Origin: Comamonadaceae bacterium
GTDB lineage: Bacteria; Pseudomonadota; Gammaproteobacteria; Burkholderiales; Burkholderiaceae_C
Direction: 5' to 3'
Assembly (NCBI GenBank): GCA_008080595.1
Contig: VIKI01000115.1
Span: forward strand, 1-44,132
Length of the DNA stretch: 44,132 nt
Each line of letters starts with the position of its first letter. Position 1 is the first letter of the stretch. The notes below the pieces were generated by a model. The model did no database searches. It had not been told where the DNA came from and worked only from the letters and a program-made list of their open reading frames with translations. Positions 14,689 through 24,452 of the stretch are shown here, piece after piece. The translations under genes and the position numbers were made by a program.

Positions 14689-15750
14689 ATGAAAACCATT
14701 CAACTCGGCAGCAGCGATCTTTTTGTCACCCCCATTTGCCTGGGCACCATGACTTTTGGTGAGCAGGTGGACGAAGCCACGGCCCACCGCATTCTGGATC
14801 GCGCCCTGGAGCGCGGCGTGAGCTTTATCGACACGGCAGAGATGTATTCCGTGCCACCCCGGGCGGAAACCTTCAACGTCACTGAAAAAATCATTGGCAA
14901 CTGGCTGGCCCAGCGCCCCGGAGCGCGGCAAAAGCTGGTGCTGGCGACCAAGGTGGCGGGGCCGTCGCGTGGCATGAACTGGGTTCGGGGTGGTAGCCCG
15001 GACTTGACCGGGGCCGACATCCTGGCCGCCTGCGACGGCAGCTTGCAGCGCCTGAACACCGATGTGATTGACCTCTACCAGATTCACTGGCCGGTGCGCA
15101 GTGTGCCGGCTTTTGGCAATGTTTATTACCAGCGCCGGGAGGAGGATGGCACGTCGATCCATGCCCAATTGCAAGCCTTGCACACCCTGGTGCAGGCCGG
15201 CAAGGTGCGGGCGGTGGGTATCTCCAACGAAACCCCGTATGGCGTGCACGAGTTTGTGCGCCTGGCCGAGCAATACGGTTTGCCACGGGTGGCCACGGTG
15301 CAAAACAATTACAGCCTGCTCAGCCGCACGGTGGAAAACGGTCTGGATGAAACCATGCATCGCCTGAAGGTGTCGCTGCTGGCCTACTCACCACTGGCGT
15401 TTGGCCTGCTCACCGGCAAGTACGATGCGCAGGGTCTGACCGGGGCCGATGTGCCGGATCGGGCGCGGCTGAAGTTGTTCGAGTCAACCCGCCAGCAGCG
15501 CTGGGGCCGCCCATTGGCCTTGGCTGCGGCCCGCCGATACAACGAGCTGGCCCGCGCCAACGGCCTGACCCCGACGCAGCTGGCGCTGGCGTTTTGCTAC
15601 ACCAAGTGGCAGGTGGCCAGCACCATCATCGGGGTTACCTCGGTGGCGCAGTTGGATGAAAACATTGACATCTGGGGCACGACGCTCAGCCCCGAGTTGC
15701 TCAAGGCGATTGATGAGATTCGCTGGGACATGCGCGACCCGGCGCAGTGA
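14689..15750 (+). CDS. Aldo/keto reductase, NADP(H)-dependent (Tas-like)
   Basis: A 353-residue cytoplasmic TIM-barrel oxidoreductase. The family signatures are 'LGTMTFGEQVDEATAHRILDRALERGVSFIDTAEMY' (with the catalytic Asp and Tyr), 'KLVLATKV' (catalytic Lys), 'VDLYQIHWP'-type ('VIDLYQIHWPVRS') and the C-terminal coenzyme-binding 'STIIGVTSVAQLDENI'. Length and the 'MNWVRGG' loop fit the Tas/YghZ subgroup. A longer frame upstream has no homology; the ATG at 14689 gives the standard N-terminus (MKTIQLGSSDL). It reduces aldehydes or ketones; the natural substrate is unknown. It stands alone. Confidence 0.9.
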   Translation: MKTIQLGSSDLFVTPICLGTMTFGEQVDEATAHRILDRALERGVSFIDTAEMYSVPPRAETFNVTEKIIGNWLAQRPGARQKLVLATKVAGPSRGMNWVRGGSPDLTGADILAACDGSLQRLNTDVIDLYQIHWPVRSVPAFGNVYYQRREEDGTSIHAQLQALHTLVQAGKVRAVGISNETPYGVHEFVRLAEQYGLPRVATVQNNYSLLSRTVENGLDETMHRLKVSLLAYSPLAFGLLTGKYDAQGLTGADVPDRARLKLFESTRQQRWGRPLALAAARRYNELARANGLTPTQLALAFCYTKWQVASTIIGVTSVAQLDENIDIWGTTLSPELLKAIDEIRWDMRDPAQ

Positions 15751-15875
15751 GTTGAGCAATCTTTAAGTCAATCCCCTTTTTTAGTTCCATTTTCTTTGCT
15801 GCGCGCGCAGTGCTGAGGTACAGCGCTGTGCGGTTGGGGTGACCAGGCAGGCATGGTGGCTGTTTTTTTGAATTA

Positions 15876-15897
15876 GTGTATTATTTCACTAATACAC
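15876..15897. promoter_or_regulatory. YtrA-type GntR operator
   Basis: An inverted repeat GTGTATTA-N6-TAATACAC lies 34 bp upstream of the GntR-type regulator start, in an AT-rich promoter. The half-site pattern GTnTA...TAnAC is typical of YtrA-subfamily operators, so this is most likely the autoregulatory site of the operon that follows. Confidence 0.7.
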
Positions 15898-15931
15898 ATA
15901 TCGGCAGCAATTCATCACTTCCGCGTTCACC

Positions 15932-16312
15932 ATGCAATTTGAGATCAATCCAAGCATCAGCGTTCCGATTTATCGCCAGATCGTGGATCAAGTACAGCGC
16001 TTGGTGGCGGGCGGTGGTTTGCGTCCCGGTGATGAATTGCCATCGGTGCGCACGGTAGCAGCGCTGCATGCAGTCAACCCCATGACGGTTTCCAAGGCCT
16101 ACAGCTTGCTCGAAGGGCAGGGCTTGTTACAGCGCCTGCGTGGGCAAGGCATGGTGGTGGCCGAACGTGCGCCGGGCAGTTCCAAGTCTGAGCGTCTGGC
16201 CTTGTTGCGACCGAGCTTGCAGGCTGCAGCACAACAAGCACGCCAATTAGAGATTTCACCAGCCGACGCATTGGCGGCTTTTCGCATGGAACTTGAAGGA
16301 GGAAATCAATGA
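15932..16312 (+). CDS. GntR-family regulator, YtrA subfamily
   Basis: A 126-residue regulator consisting almost entirely of the winged helix: 'PIYRQIVDQVQRLVAGGGLRPGDELPSVRTVAALHAVNPMTVSKAYSLLEGQGLL'. A short C-terminal helix of about 45 residues follows. This small size and the lack of a ligand-binding domain are typical of the YtrA subgroup, which sits with ABC transporter genes. It overlaps the ATPase gene by four bases. Probably it represses the three-gene operon through the palindrome at 15876-15897. Confidence 0.9.
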   Translation: MQFEINPSISVPIYRQIVDQVQRLVAGGGLRPGDELPSVRTVAALHAVNPMTVSKAYSLLEGQGLLQRLRGQGMVVAERAPGSSKSERLALLRPSLQAAAQQARQLEISPADALAAFRMELEGGNQ

Positions 16313-17202
16313 ACCAACAACACTTGGCCGATGGTTTACACAAGCAAGAGCTTGCAGCCACTCGTACTTCACCCATTGAGGTCAGTGGTCTGAACCTGAG
16401 CTTCAAAGATCGCCATGTGCTCAAGGATCTGGACTTGTGTATTCCACAGGGAGCTGTGGTCGGAGTGGTGGGGGCCAACGGTGCGGGCAAAACCAGTTTG
16501 ATGCGTTGCTTGCTGGGCTTGACGCTGCCGCAAAGTGGGCAGATTCGCCTGCTGGGCGAGAACCCGCAAACTTTGAGCCACAGTGCGCGTGCCCGGTTGG
16601 GGTATGTGGCACAAACCCCTGAGTTGGTCGACTGGATGCGGGTGGGCCACTACCTTGATTACATTGCGGCCTTTTATCCGGTATGGCGCAGCGCGAGGGT
16701 AGAGGCTTGGCGGCGGGCCTGGGATTTGGATATTGACCAAAAAATATCCGTATTGTCATTGGGGCAAAAGCAGAAATTGGCCTTGCTGCAGGCATTGGGG
16801 CATGCGCCGGAGTTGTTGCTTTTGGATGAACCGGTGGCCAGTCTTGATCCGCTGATGCGGCGTGATTTCATGCGTTCCCTGTTCGACGACGGTCAGTTAC
16901 GCACAGTACTGATTTCAAGTCATTTATTGAGTGATCTGGAGCGCATCATCACCCACCTGGTACTGATGAAAAACGGGCGCATTGTGTTGGCCGAAGAATG
17001 GGATGTGATAACCGAATACGTTCAGCGCGTGCAACTGACCAGGCGTTTGCCAGAGGCACCTGGCCTGTTGGCGCAACATGTGTGTTCCGAAGGACTCTCT
17101 GCTGTGATTGATACGCGGCTGTTTGATCTGTCGTTGCTGCCCAGCGACGCACACCGTGCGCCCATGAATCTGGATACCCTGTTCGTGGAGTTGGTGTCAT
17201 GA
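16309..17202 (+). CDS. ABC transporter ATP-binding protein
   Basis: A 297-residue ATPase with Walker A 'GANGAGKTS', the Q-loop region 'LGYVAQTPELVDWM', signature 'LSLGQKQKLALLQAL' and Walker B 'LLLLDEPVASLD', plus a switch His in 'LISSHLLSDLE'. The C-terminal part of about 70 residues is divergent. It belongs to the two-component exporter class (YtrB/CcmA-like) that pairs with a membrane protein, here the next gene, which it overlaps by ATGA. Codon use is slightly more AT-rich than in the flanking operons. The substrate is unknown. Confidence 0.92.
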   Translation: MNQQHLADGLHKQELAATRTSPIEVSGLNLSFKDRHVLKDLDLCIPQGAVVGVVGANGAGKTSLMRCLLGLTLPQSGQIRLLGENPQTLSHSARARLGYVAQTPELVDWMRVGHYLDYIAAFYPVWRSARVEAWRRAWDLDIDQKISVLSLGQKQKLALLQALGHAPELLLLDEPVASLDPLMRRDFMRSLFDDGQLRTVLISSHLLSDLERIITHLVLMKNGRIVLAEEWDVITEYVQRVQLTRRLPEAPGLLAQHVCSEGLSAVIDTRLFDLSLLPSDAHRAPMNLDTLFVELVS

Positions 17203-18587
17203 GGGTGTATGGCGTGATTTTTCTGGCCCTCCTGAGGTCGAGTGTTTTGATGCTGCCGCTGCTGGGTTTGATGGTGGTCGTGTCCCTGTGTGTTCAGGTG
17301 TTTGGATGGCGCTTTGGAGGGGCCAGCGGGTTGGCTGTGCTGATGCTTTTTTTGAGCTCGTGTGTCGGCGGGTTATTGGGTAGTTTCAGCGCTAGCCTTA
17401 TGTCTGGGCAAGCATGGCAAACCTTTCCAGTCTATGCAAGTCGCATTGTGACGGTGTGTGCGCTGACAGGCATGGCAGTCAGCATGCCTTTGCTTTGGAG
17501 TATTTCCGAGGCAGAAATGATGAACTGGACACACTGGACGGTGTGGTGGTGTTACGGTGCACTGGGCTTGGGATTTGTGAGTGGTGGGGCGGCGCTTTAC
17601 CTTCGTTCGGTTGTGTTTCGCTGGCTCTGGGTTGTACTGGTGATCATGGTGTTGTTCTGGGTGATGCCCAATAGGTGGAGCCGCCATACAGGTTTTTACC
17701 ATTGGGGGGCAGCTCCGCTGTTTGAAGAGATCCCTTTTCTGAGTCCGCTGGGTCTGATCTGCTTGTTGGTCGGGCCACTGTCCTGGCCACTTCTGGCAAG
17801 GATGATTGCCCATGATCGTCAGCCACCTTTTGTGGATGGCGGGTCGAATTGGTTGACAACAATCTGGAATGAACGAGGTGAATGGAGCCTGCCATTCATC
17901 GCCCACAGGATTCATGGACGTGACCATCCGCAGCTGGAGTTTTTGGCGCTGCCATCTTCGCTTTTGTCCTTGTGGACTTCGGCCTGGATGCCAGTTGTGT
18001 TGCCGATCATCGTTTGGCTGTGGTATCAGTTGACTGGCGAGCCGGGGACGGCGGTTCAATCACTCAAGGACGTATTGCGTGAATACTTCAATGTTTTTTT
18101 GATATCGAGTTTGAGTGTCCTGGGCTTTGCACCAGCGAATTTTTCTCCACGTCCAGCCGGGCAAATCTTGTTGTTACCGGGGCAACCTTGCCGTTTCAGT
18201 TTCCCAAAATGGTGGTTTCAGCGGTATGTATGGATTGCAATCGTCGGGGCCAGCGCGACGTTGTTGCCGATGGCGGGATGGGCTTTGTGGTTGGGCTATT
18301 CGCCAATCAAATTGTTGTTGTTTGCCCTATTTTTGTTATGGGCGATGTGCAGTTGCATTTCATTGCATTTCTGGCGTGTGCCAATCCGAGTCCAAGGCTT
18401 TGATTTGGTTCAACTTGGCGTTGTTGTGGTGATGGCGCTTTTCCTTGGACTGGTTGATCCCTATTTTCTTGGTGTTTTTTCGCCAGTGACCTGTCTGATC
18501 GTGATGAGCTTGGCCTTTGTGTTGCCTTGGACGCTGTATCAGCAGGGTGTTAAGCGCTGGCAGCGTATGGATTACGGTGTTCGTTAA
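17199..18587 (+). CDS. ABC transporter permease
   Basis: A 462-residue integral membrane protein with about ten to twelve hydrophobic segments, for example 'VIFLALLRSSVLMLPLLGLM', 'GLAVLMLFLSSCVGGLLG', 'WVVLVIMVLFWVMPN' and 'LLFALFLLWAMCSCISLHFW'. No enzymatic domain is seen. Its position directly after the regulator and ATPase, with an ATGA overlap, makes it the membrane partner. A TTA/TAA-rich intergenic stretch of about 200 bp follows before the sensor kinase. The family is not recognised beyond ABC-2-like topology. Confidence 0.8.
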   Translation: MRVYGVIFLALLRSSVLMLPLLGLMVVVSLCVQVFGWRFGGASGLAVLMLFLSSCVGGLLGSFSASLMSGQAWQTFPVYASRIVTVCALTGMAVSMPLLWSISEAEMMNWTHWTVWWCYGALGLGFVSGGAALYLRSVVFRWLWVVLVIMVLFWVMPNRWSRHTGFYHWGAAPLFEEIPFLSPLGLICLLVGPLSWPLLARMIAHDRQPPFVDGGSNWLTTIWNERGEWSLPFIAHRIHGRDHPQLEFLALPSSLLSLWTSAWMPVVLPIIVWLWYQLTGEPGTAVQSLKDVLREYFNVFLISSLSVLGFAPANFSPRPAGQILLLPGQPCRFSFPKWWFQRYVWIAIVGASATLLPMAGWALWLGYSPIKLLLFALFLLWAMCSCISLHFWRVPIRVQGFDLVQLGVVVVMALFLGLVDPYFLGVFSPVTCLIVMSLAFVLPWTLYQQGVKRWQRMDYGVR

Positions 18588-18784
18588 CGGTGTTCTCCAT
18601 ATTCTTGGGTCACAGGTTGGTTTGAATGCCAATGTTTCTGGATGCAATGTCAGCAACGGGGCATGCTCAGCGAGCTTGCGAAAAGTGGGCAAATCGAAGC
18701 ACTATTGAGGTGAGTTTAAAAACGCTTCGTTGTAATATGTGACACAGACTCAAACGGCTGACCTGACGATAAAGGGGGCGGGGA

Positions 18785-21700
18785 ATGAAAACAACTTTCG
18801 GTAGCAGCCTGGTGGTGCGCACCAGCGGGCTGATCCTCCTGTCCTTGGTCGTTTTTGCTTTGGGTAGTTACCGCCTGGTGGTGATGCCCGCTGTGAATGG
18901 CTTGGCGCAAGCTGAAATGGGCCTGGTTTCACAGCAGTTGGATGCCCGTATTCAGCGCTTGTTTGAGTCCGTGGAGGTGACTCTTCGCAGCAGCCAGGGG
19001 TGGGGCATGAATGGTGACCTGGACCATAACCAGTTGTCGCGGTTCAACGAGTTCTTTTTTCCCATCATCAGCAGTCACGCTGAAATATCCTCGGTCAATT
19101 TTTCCCATGAGTCGGGGAGCGAGATTTTGTTGCTTCACACGGCAGATGGCAAATGGATCAATCGACTCAGCAACCCGGTTGTCTGGGGCAACAAGACTTA
19201 CTGGCTGACTTGGAGTTCAGATCGCGTTTTGGAGAAAAGCGAAATGCGCGAACTGGACTATGACACGCGCAAACGCCCCTGGTTTCAGGGGGCCATGGCG
19301 CTGCCCAAAGACGATGCGGTGTATTGGACTGATCCGTATATTTTTTTCACCACGCGCGAGCCGGGTATTACGGCTGCCATGCGCTGGACTGGCAAGGATG
19401 GCAGCCGCTATGTCATCGGGCACGACGTGAAGTTGCTCGATCTTTCCCGCTTCACGACCGGACTGCATCTGGGAAACCAGGGGGTCGCAGCCCTGATGAC
19501 CGACACCGGGGCTTTGTTGGCCTTGCCTCACTCCGCACAACTCGCCAATGACGAACAGCTCAAAGATGCCGTTCTGAAAACTGCCGCTGAAGTGGGACTG
19601 ACCGGAATTGCCACGGGATATGCCAACTGGCTTGCGCAGGGCAGGCCGGAGGCAGGTATCTCGGTGTTTGAGCATGAGCAGGAAAGCTGGTTCAGCCTGT
19701 TTCGCGCAACCGCGCTGGGGCAACGCCAGGTCTGGCTGGCGGTATTCGCGCCCCAAAGTGAGTTTGTGCCGCTGCGCCCGGATGATGTTGCCCTGTTGCT
19801 GTTGATCACGGTGTTGTCGTTGGCAACCGGTTCTCTGGTCGCGATGCGGGTTGCCAGACGGTTTGCCAAACCTCTGAAGGAGCTGATGCGGGAAAGTGAG
19901 CGTATTGGCCAGATGGATTTGCTCGCCCCGGTGGCCCAGTGCAAGAGCGAACCCTGACGCTGGCTCACCAAGTGGCTTTCATCGAGGCCTTGCTTGACAT
20001 CATTCCCAACCCTATTTTTTACAAGGGTGCTGATACCAGGTTCATGGGATGTAACCAGGCGTATGAGGCCAGCTTTGGCATCAGTCGCCAGCAATTTATC
20101 GGCAAACGGGTGTCTGATCTGGACTTTCTTCCTGAACCCAAGCGCCTGGCCTACCAGCAGGAGGACGAGGCGGTGATTCTTGCGGGGGGGCGAGTGTCCA
20201 GGAATGAGTCGCTCGTTTTTGCCGACGGCCAAGGGCACGATGTCCTGTATTCTGTGACCGGGTTTCGCAATGTGGATGGTTCCCCCGGTGGTTTGATTGG
20301 CATGATTGTGGATGTCTCAGAGCTCAAGGCGGCTGAGCGTGATGCCCGTGAGGCGCGTGCTCTGGCGGAGGCCGCGTCTTCGGCCAAGGCAGAGTTTCTT
20401 GCCAATATGAGCCATGAAATCCGTACCCCGATGAATGCCGTGATCGGGATGACCCAGTTGGCCTTGCAGACTGATCTCACCTCGCGCCAGCGCAACTATC
20501 TGGACAAAGTGCATTCCGCCGCCAAGGGTTTGCTGGCGCTGATCAACGATATTCTGGATTTTTCCAAAATCGAGGCAGGCAAACTGAGTTTTGAGCGTAT
20601 TGGTTTCCAACTGGAAACGGTGGTGAGTCATGTGGCGGATCTGGCCAGCATCAGCGCCCGTGACAAGGGGCTCGAGCTGTTGCTCAATATTGCCAGTGAT
20701 GTGCCTGACAAACTCATGGGTGACCCCTTGCGACTGGGGCAGGTGCTGACCAATCTGATCAGCAACGCTGTGAAGTTCACCGATCATGGCGAAATTACCT
20801 TGTCTGTGTCTTGCGTGACCCAGCAGGACAGCGGCACCGTGCTTCTTTTTGAGGTACGCGACACCGGTATTGGCATGACGGAGGATGCCGCAGGACGGAT
20901 TTTTACGGCGTTCTCTCAAGCCGACAGCTCCACCACCCGGCGTTATGGGGGAACGGGTCTGGGTTTGAGCATCAGCAAGCGGATTGTGGAACTCATGGGC
21001 GGAAAAATCGGCGTTTCCAGCCAACTCGGGGTCGGCAGTTGTTTCCATTTCACCGCAGTTTTTGAACTGGCGGACGCAACGACCCTGCCTGCCGAGAAAT
21101 CGCGTCATTTGCTGGATATTCGTGGCATGTCGATTCTGGTGGTGGACGACAACGCTGCGGCGCGTGAGGTGTTTGTGCACATGCTGCTCTCACTGGGTTT
21201 TGTGGCCTTGGCCGTGGACAGTGGGGAGGCCGCGCTGGTCGCGCTGGCTCAGGCCGCGCAGACGGGTGATCCCTACCGCCTGGTGTTGATTGACTGGAAA
21301 ATGCCCACCATGGACGGGGTTGAAACCTTGCGAAAAATCCATGCGACGCTGGGTGAGCAGCGCCCGTTGTGCCTGCTGGCCACGGCGCATGATCGGGACA
21401 ATCTGGCACTGGTGTTGGGAAATACTCCGGTAGAGGGCATTCTGGACAAGCCCGCTACCGCATCGACATTGCTGGATGCCATCATCACAGCCTGCCATCG
21501 GCAGCCCTTGCAGATGGATGTTGCCCAACTGATTCCCCGTCGCCTTGAACTTGTGGATATCCGGGCCGCGTTGCAGGGCAAGCGTGTCCTGTTGGTTGAA
21601 GACAACCAGACCAACCAGGAGCTGGCCGTGGAGTTGTTGCACAACGTGGGCATCACACCGGACCTGGCTGTCAACGGCAGCGAGGCGGTGGACAAGGTGC

Positions 21701-22605
21701 AGCGGGGCGATTACGCGCTGGTTTTCATGGACTGCCAGATGCCGGTGATGGATGGTCTGGAGGCTACCCGGCTGATTCGTCTGGACGCGCAATCTGCAGC
21801 CACGATCATTGTGGCCATGACGGCCAATGCCATGGCGGGCGAGCGTGAAAAGTGCCTTCAGGTCGGAATGAATGATTACCTGGCCAAACCCATTGACATT
21901 CATGCTTTTTATGCCACCTTGATCCGTTGGTTGGCCCCTGATCAGGAGTTACCAAGTCCCTTGATCGCGCCCCCGCTGGACCCGGCTGCTCAGGAAACCA
22001 CCATAGAGAACAAGCCGAAAATTCTGGACCGGGACATCGCATTGAAGCGCATGGGGGAAGACCAGGCGCTTTACCAGCGTTTGCTGGATCGTTTTGGAGA
22101 GCGTGAAGCCGATGCCCCGCAGCGCCTGCGTCAGGCGCTTGATTCTGGCGACAAAGAGGCCGCCCGGCGTATCGTTCATAACCTGAAAGGTTTGGCGGCC
22201 AATATCGGTGCGGATCAATTGGCGGCCGCCAGCCGTCATCTGGAGTACCACCTTGATGGCGTGCAGCCTGTCTTGCAAGAGGCACTGGTCAATTGGGAGC
22301 AAAGCCTGAGCGCTGTCCTGACCCTGCTGAATGATGCCAAGCTGCAAAGTCCAGGCGAGTTGTCGCCGGATTCCCCAGTCTTTGATCATCTGGTGCTTGA
22401 ATCGTTGTTGCATCGGCTGATAGAAGAACTGCGAAACGACGATGCCAAGGCCAGCCGCAACGCCGCAGAGTTGGCCCGGCTTCTGGCGGGTCATGATTGC
22501 GCAGATCTGGCTCGCTCCCTGGCTCGCCATGCCGCACAATATGACTATGACGCTGCGATTCAGGACTTGAATATTCTGGTCAAACAACTGAATATCAGCC
22601 TGTGA
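18785..22605 (+). pseudogene. Hybrid sensor histidine kinase (Cache-HAMP-PAS-HK-REC-REC-HPt), frame-broken
   Basis: The first part (18785-19957, 390 residues) has a TM helix, a periplasmic Cache sensor ('YDTRKRPWFQGAM..YWTDPYIF'), a second TM and the start of HAMP ('LMRESERIGQMDLLAPVA'), then stops. The second part continues in another frame at about 19939 with 'VQERTLTLAHQ', PAS, the phosphoacceptor 'ANMSHEIRTPMN' (His159 of that part), the ATPase domain, two receivers ('LIDWKMPTMDG', 'FMDCQMPVMDG') and HPt ('IVHNLKGLAAN'). The rest of HAMP and the coiled coil are missing. RBS GGGGGCGGGGA precedes 18785. It partners the HD-GYP regulator downstream. The second part could still be made from GTG 19939 as a soluble kinase. 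Confidence 0.82.
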
Positions 22606-22633
22606 ATCCAGGACCTATTTGAGGAGCATTCCA

Positions 22634-23682
22634 ATGGCTGACCTGCGCCAACGCCAGACTGTGTTGATTGCTGATGATGTTCCTGAGAATATTGAGCTTT
22701 TGGCGGCCATTCTGGATGAGACTTATGACATCAAAGTGGCCTCCAATGGTGAGAAAGTCATCAAAATTGTCTATTCGGAAGACCCGCCTGATCTGATTTT
22801 GCTGGATGTCATGATGCCAGGCTTGAGTGGTCACGAGGTATGTCGGCGGCTCAAAGCCAATCCAGACCGGTGCAAGATTCCGGTCATCTTTGTGACCGCG
22901 ATGAGTACGGTGGAAGACGAACAGTTGGGGCTTGAAATTGGCGCGGTGGACTACATCACCAAGCCGTTCAGCCTGCCGGTTGTCAAGGCCCGTGTCCGCA
23001 CACATCTGGCACTCTACGATCAGGCCCGAGAGCTGGAACGAATGGTCGATCAGCGCACCCGGGATTTGCTGGTTTCACGACAGCAAATCATTCGTCGGCT
23101 GGGGCGGGCAGCCGAGTTCAAGGACAACGAGACGGGTAACCATGTGATTCGCATGGCGCACTATTCCCAGCTGATTGCAGATGCCTTTGGCATGGGTTCG
23201 GTGGCTCAGGAGATTTTGCTGCAAACGGCACCGATGCACGACATTGGCAAAATCGGCATTCCCGACAGTGTGTTGCTCAAGCCCGGAAAACTCGATGCCA
23301 GTGAATGGGCGTTGATGAAGCAACATCCGCTGATGGGGGCCGACATCATTGGCATGCATGATGACGAACTGCTCAGAACCGCCCGCCAGATCGCGCTGAC
23401 CCATCACGAGCGCTGGGACGGCTCGGGTTATCCCGGCGGACTGAAGGGGGAGGCCATTCCGTTGATGGGTCGGGTTGTTGCCGTAGCCGATGTTTTTGAT
23501 GCCCTTACAAACCTGCGTTTTCAATTGCGGATGCGGTCAACTACATGACGAGTGAAATGGGCCACCATTTTGATCCCGCGTTGATACCGGCTTTTACCAA
23601 AGTGCTGCCCGACATTCTCAGAATCAAGGACACATTTGCCGACGAACTGGGTGCCCAGACGGATAAGTTACTTGATACATAG
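22634..23682 (+). pseudogene. Response regulator with HD-GYP c-di-GMP phosphodiesterase domain, frame-broken
   Basis: The receiver (D58 in 'DLILLDVMMPG') is followed by an HD-GYP domain with 'MHDIGKIGIPD' and 'HHERWDGSGYPGGLKGE'. The frame is intact to 'VADVFDALT' (about 23508) and then shifts. The proper C-terminus resumes in another frame: 'RPYKPAFSIADAVNYMTSEMGHHFDPALIPAFTKVL', ending at TAG 23682. By family pattern about 16 nt are missing, consistent with loss between two GCCCT copies. The start ATG 22634 has GAGGAG upstream. The core catalytic residues are retained, so the truncated protein may still fold. It would hydrolyse c-di-GMP under control of the adjacent hybrid kinase. Confidence 0.82.
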
Positions 23683-23730
23683 TTTTTTCCCGACTCTCAC
23701 CAAATTTTTCGACTCTGACTTTGCTTGTTC

Positions 23731-24231
23731 ATGGCCAAAAAAGACCACGTTTCCGAAACCCCTGCCACCCAATGGCTTAAAGCCCACAAGGTGGCGTTTA
23801 CCGAACACCCTTACGAGTACCTGGAGCACGGCGGGGCGCTGCACAGCTCGGCTGAGCTGGGGTGGGATGCCTATGCAGTGGTCAAAACCCTGATCATGCA
23901 AGACCAGGAGGCCAAGCCACTGGTGGTGCTGATGCATGGCAACCGCAAGGTGTCAACCAAAAACCTGGCACGCCAGATCGGAGCCAAGTCGGTTGAGCCC
24001 TGTGCGCCCGAAGTGGCGAATCGGCACAGCGGTTACCTGGTGGGCGGCACCTCGCCGTTTGGCACGCGCCGCAGCATGCCGGTGTACATCGAATCCACCA
24101 TTCTGGCGCTGCCCAAAATTCTGATCAACGGCGGGCGGCGTGGTTACCTGGTGGGGATAGACCCGCAGGTGTGTGTGCACCTGCTGGGGGCCAAGTCGGT
24201 GCAATGTGCGCTGGCCGAGGTGCTGACGTGA
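23731..24231 (+). CDS. YbaK/EbsC-family aminoacyl-tRNA deacylase
   Basis: A 166-residue protein of the prolyl-tRNA synthetase-associated editing family. It clears mischarged Cys-tRNA(Pro) or similar species. Key motifs are 'WDAYAVVKTLIMQ' with the conserved lysine, 'GNRKVSTKNLARQIGAKSVEPC' and 'GYLVGGTSPFGTRRSMPVYIE'. The ATG at 23731 is preferred over a TTG two codons upstream. The gene is free-standing, followed by a dispersed palindromic repeat. No zinc motif is needed. Annotation at family level is firm. Confidence 0.9.
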   Translation: MAKKDHVSETPATQWLKAHKVAFTEHPYEYLEHGGALHSSAELGWDAYAVVKTLIMQDQEAKPLVVLMHGNRKVSTKNLARQIGAKSVEPCAPEVANRHSGYLVGGTSPFGTRRSMPVYIESTILALPKILINGGRRGYLVGIDPQVCVHLLGAKSVQCALAEVLT

Positions 24232-24239
24232 TTAACTTG

Positions 24240-24388
24240 ATCGGGTGCGATTCAAAGTGAGTTTTTGGTTTTACTCCCTCTCCCCTTGGGAGAGGGTTGG
24301 GGTGAGGGCTGTCTTTCCCAGATGCACAGGCGATGCGAACAGCCCAACATCCACCCTCACCCTGACCCTCTCCCTGAGGAGAGGGAAT
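24240..24388. repeat. Dispersed palindromic element, large inverted-repeat copy
   Basis: The element begins 'tcgggtgcgattcaaa', then 'ttactccctctcccc-ttggg-agaggg-ttggggtgaggg'. A second, inverted copy of the stem follows about 45 bp later ('ccaccctcaccctgaccctctccc'). The same start and stem occur at about 43955-44026. It has the appearance of a MITE-like or REP-like element with two arms, here between ybaK and plsY. Confidence 0.65.
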
Positions 24389-24452
24389 GAATCCCCATCA
24401 ACTGGCAAAATAGCCGACTTTCGCCCCAACGTTGGGGCATTCAGGAGCTGAT

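Noticed and set aside
24240-24388. CRISPR-like repeat array
   Set aside because: Only two stem copies occur, in inverted and not direct orientation, with a single unequal spacer; a palindromic element fits better.
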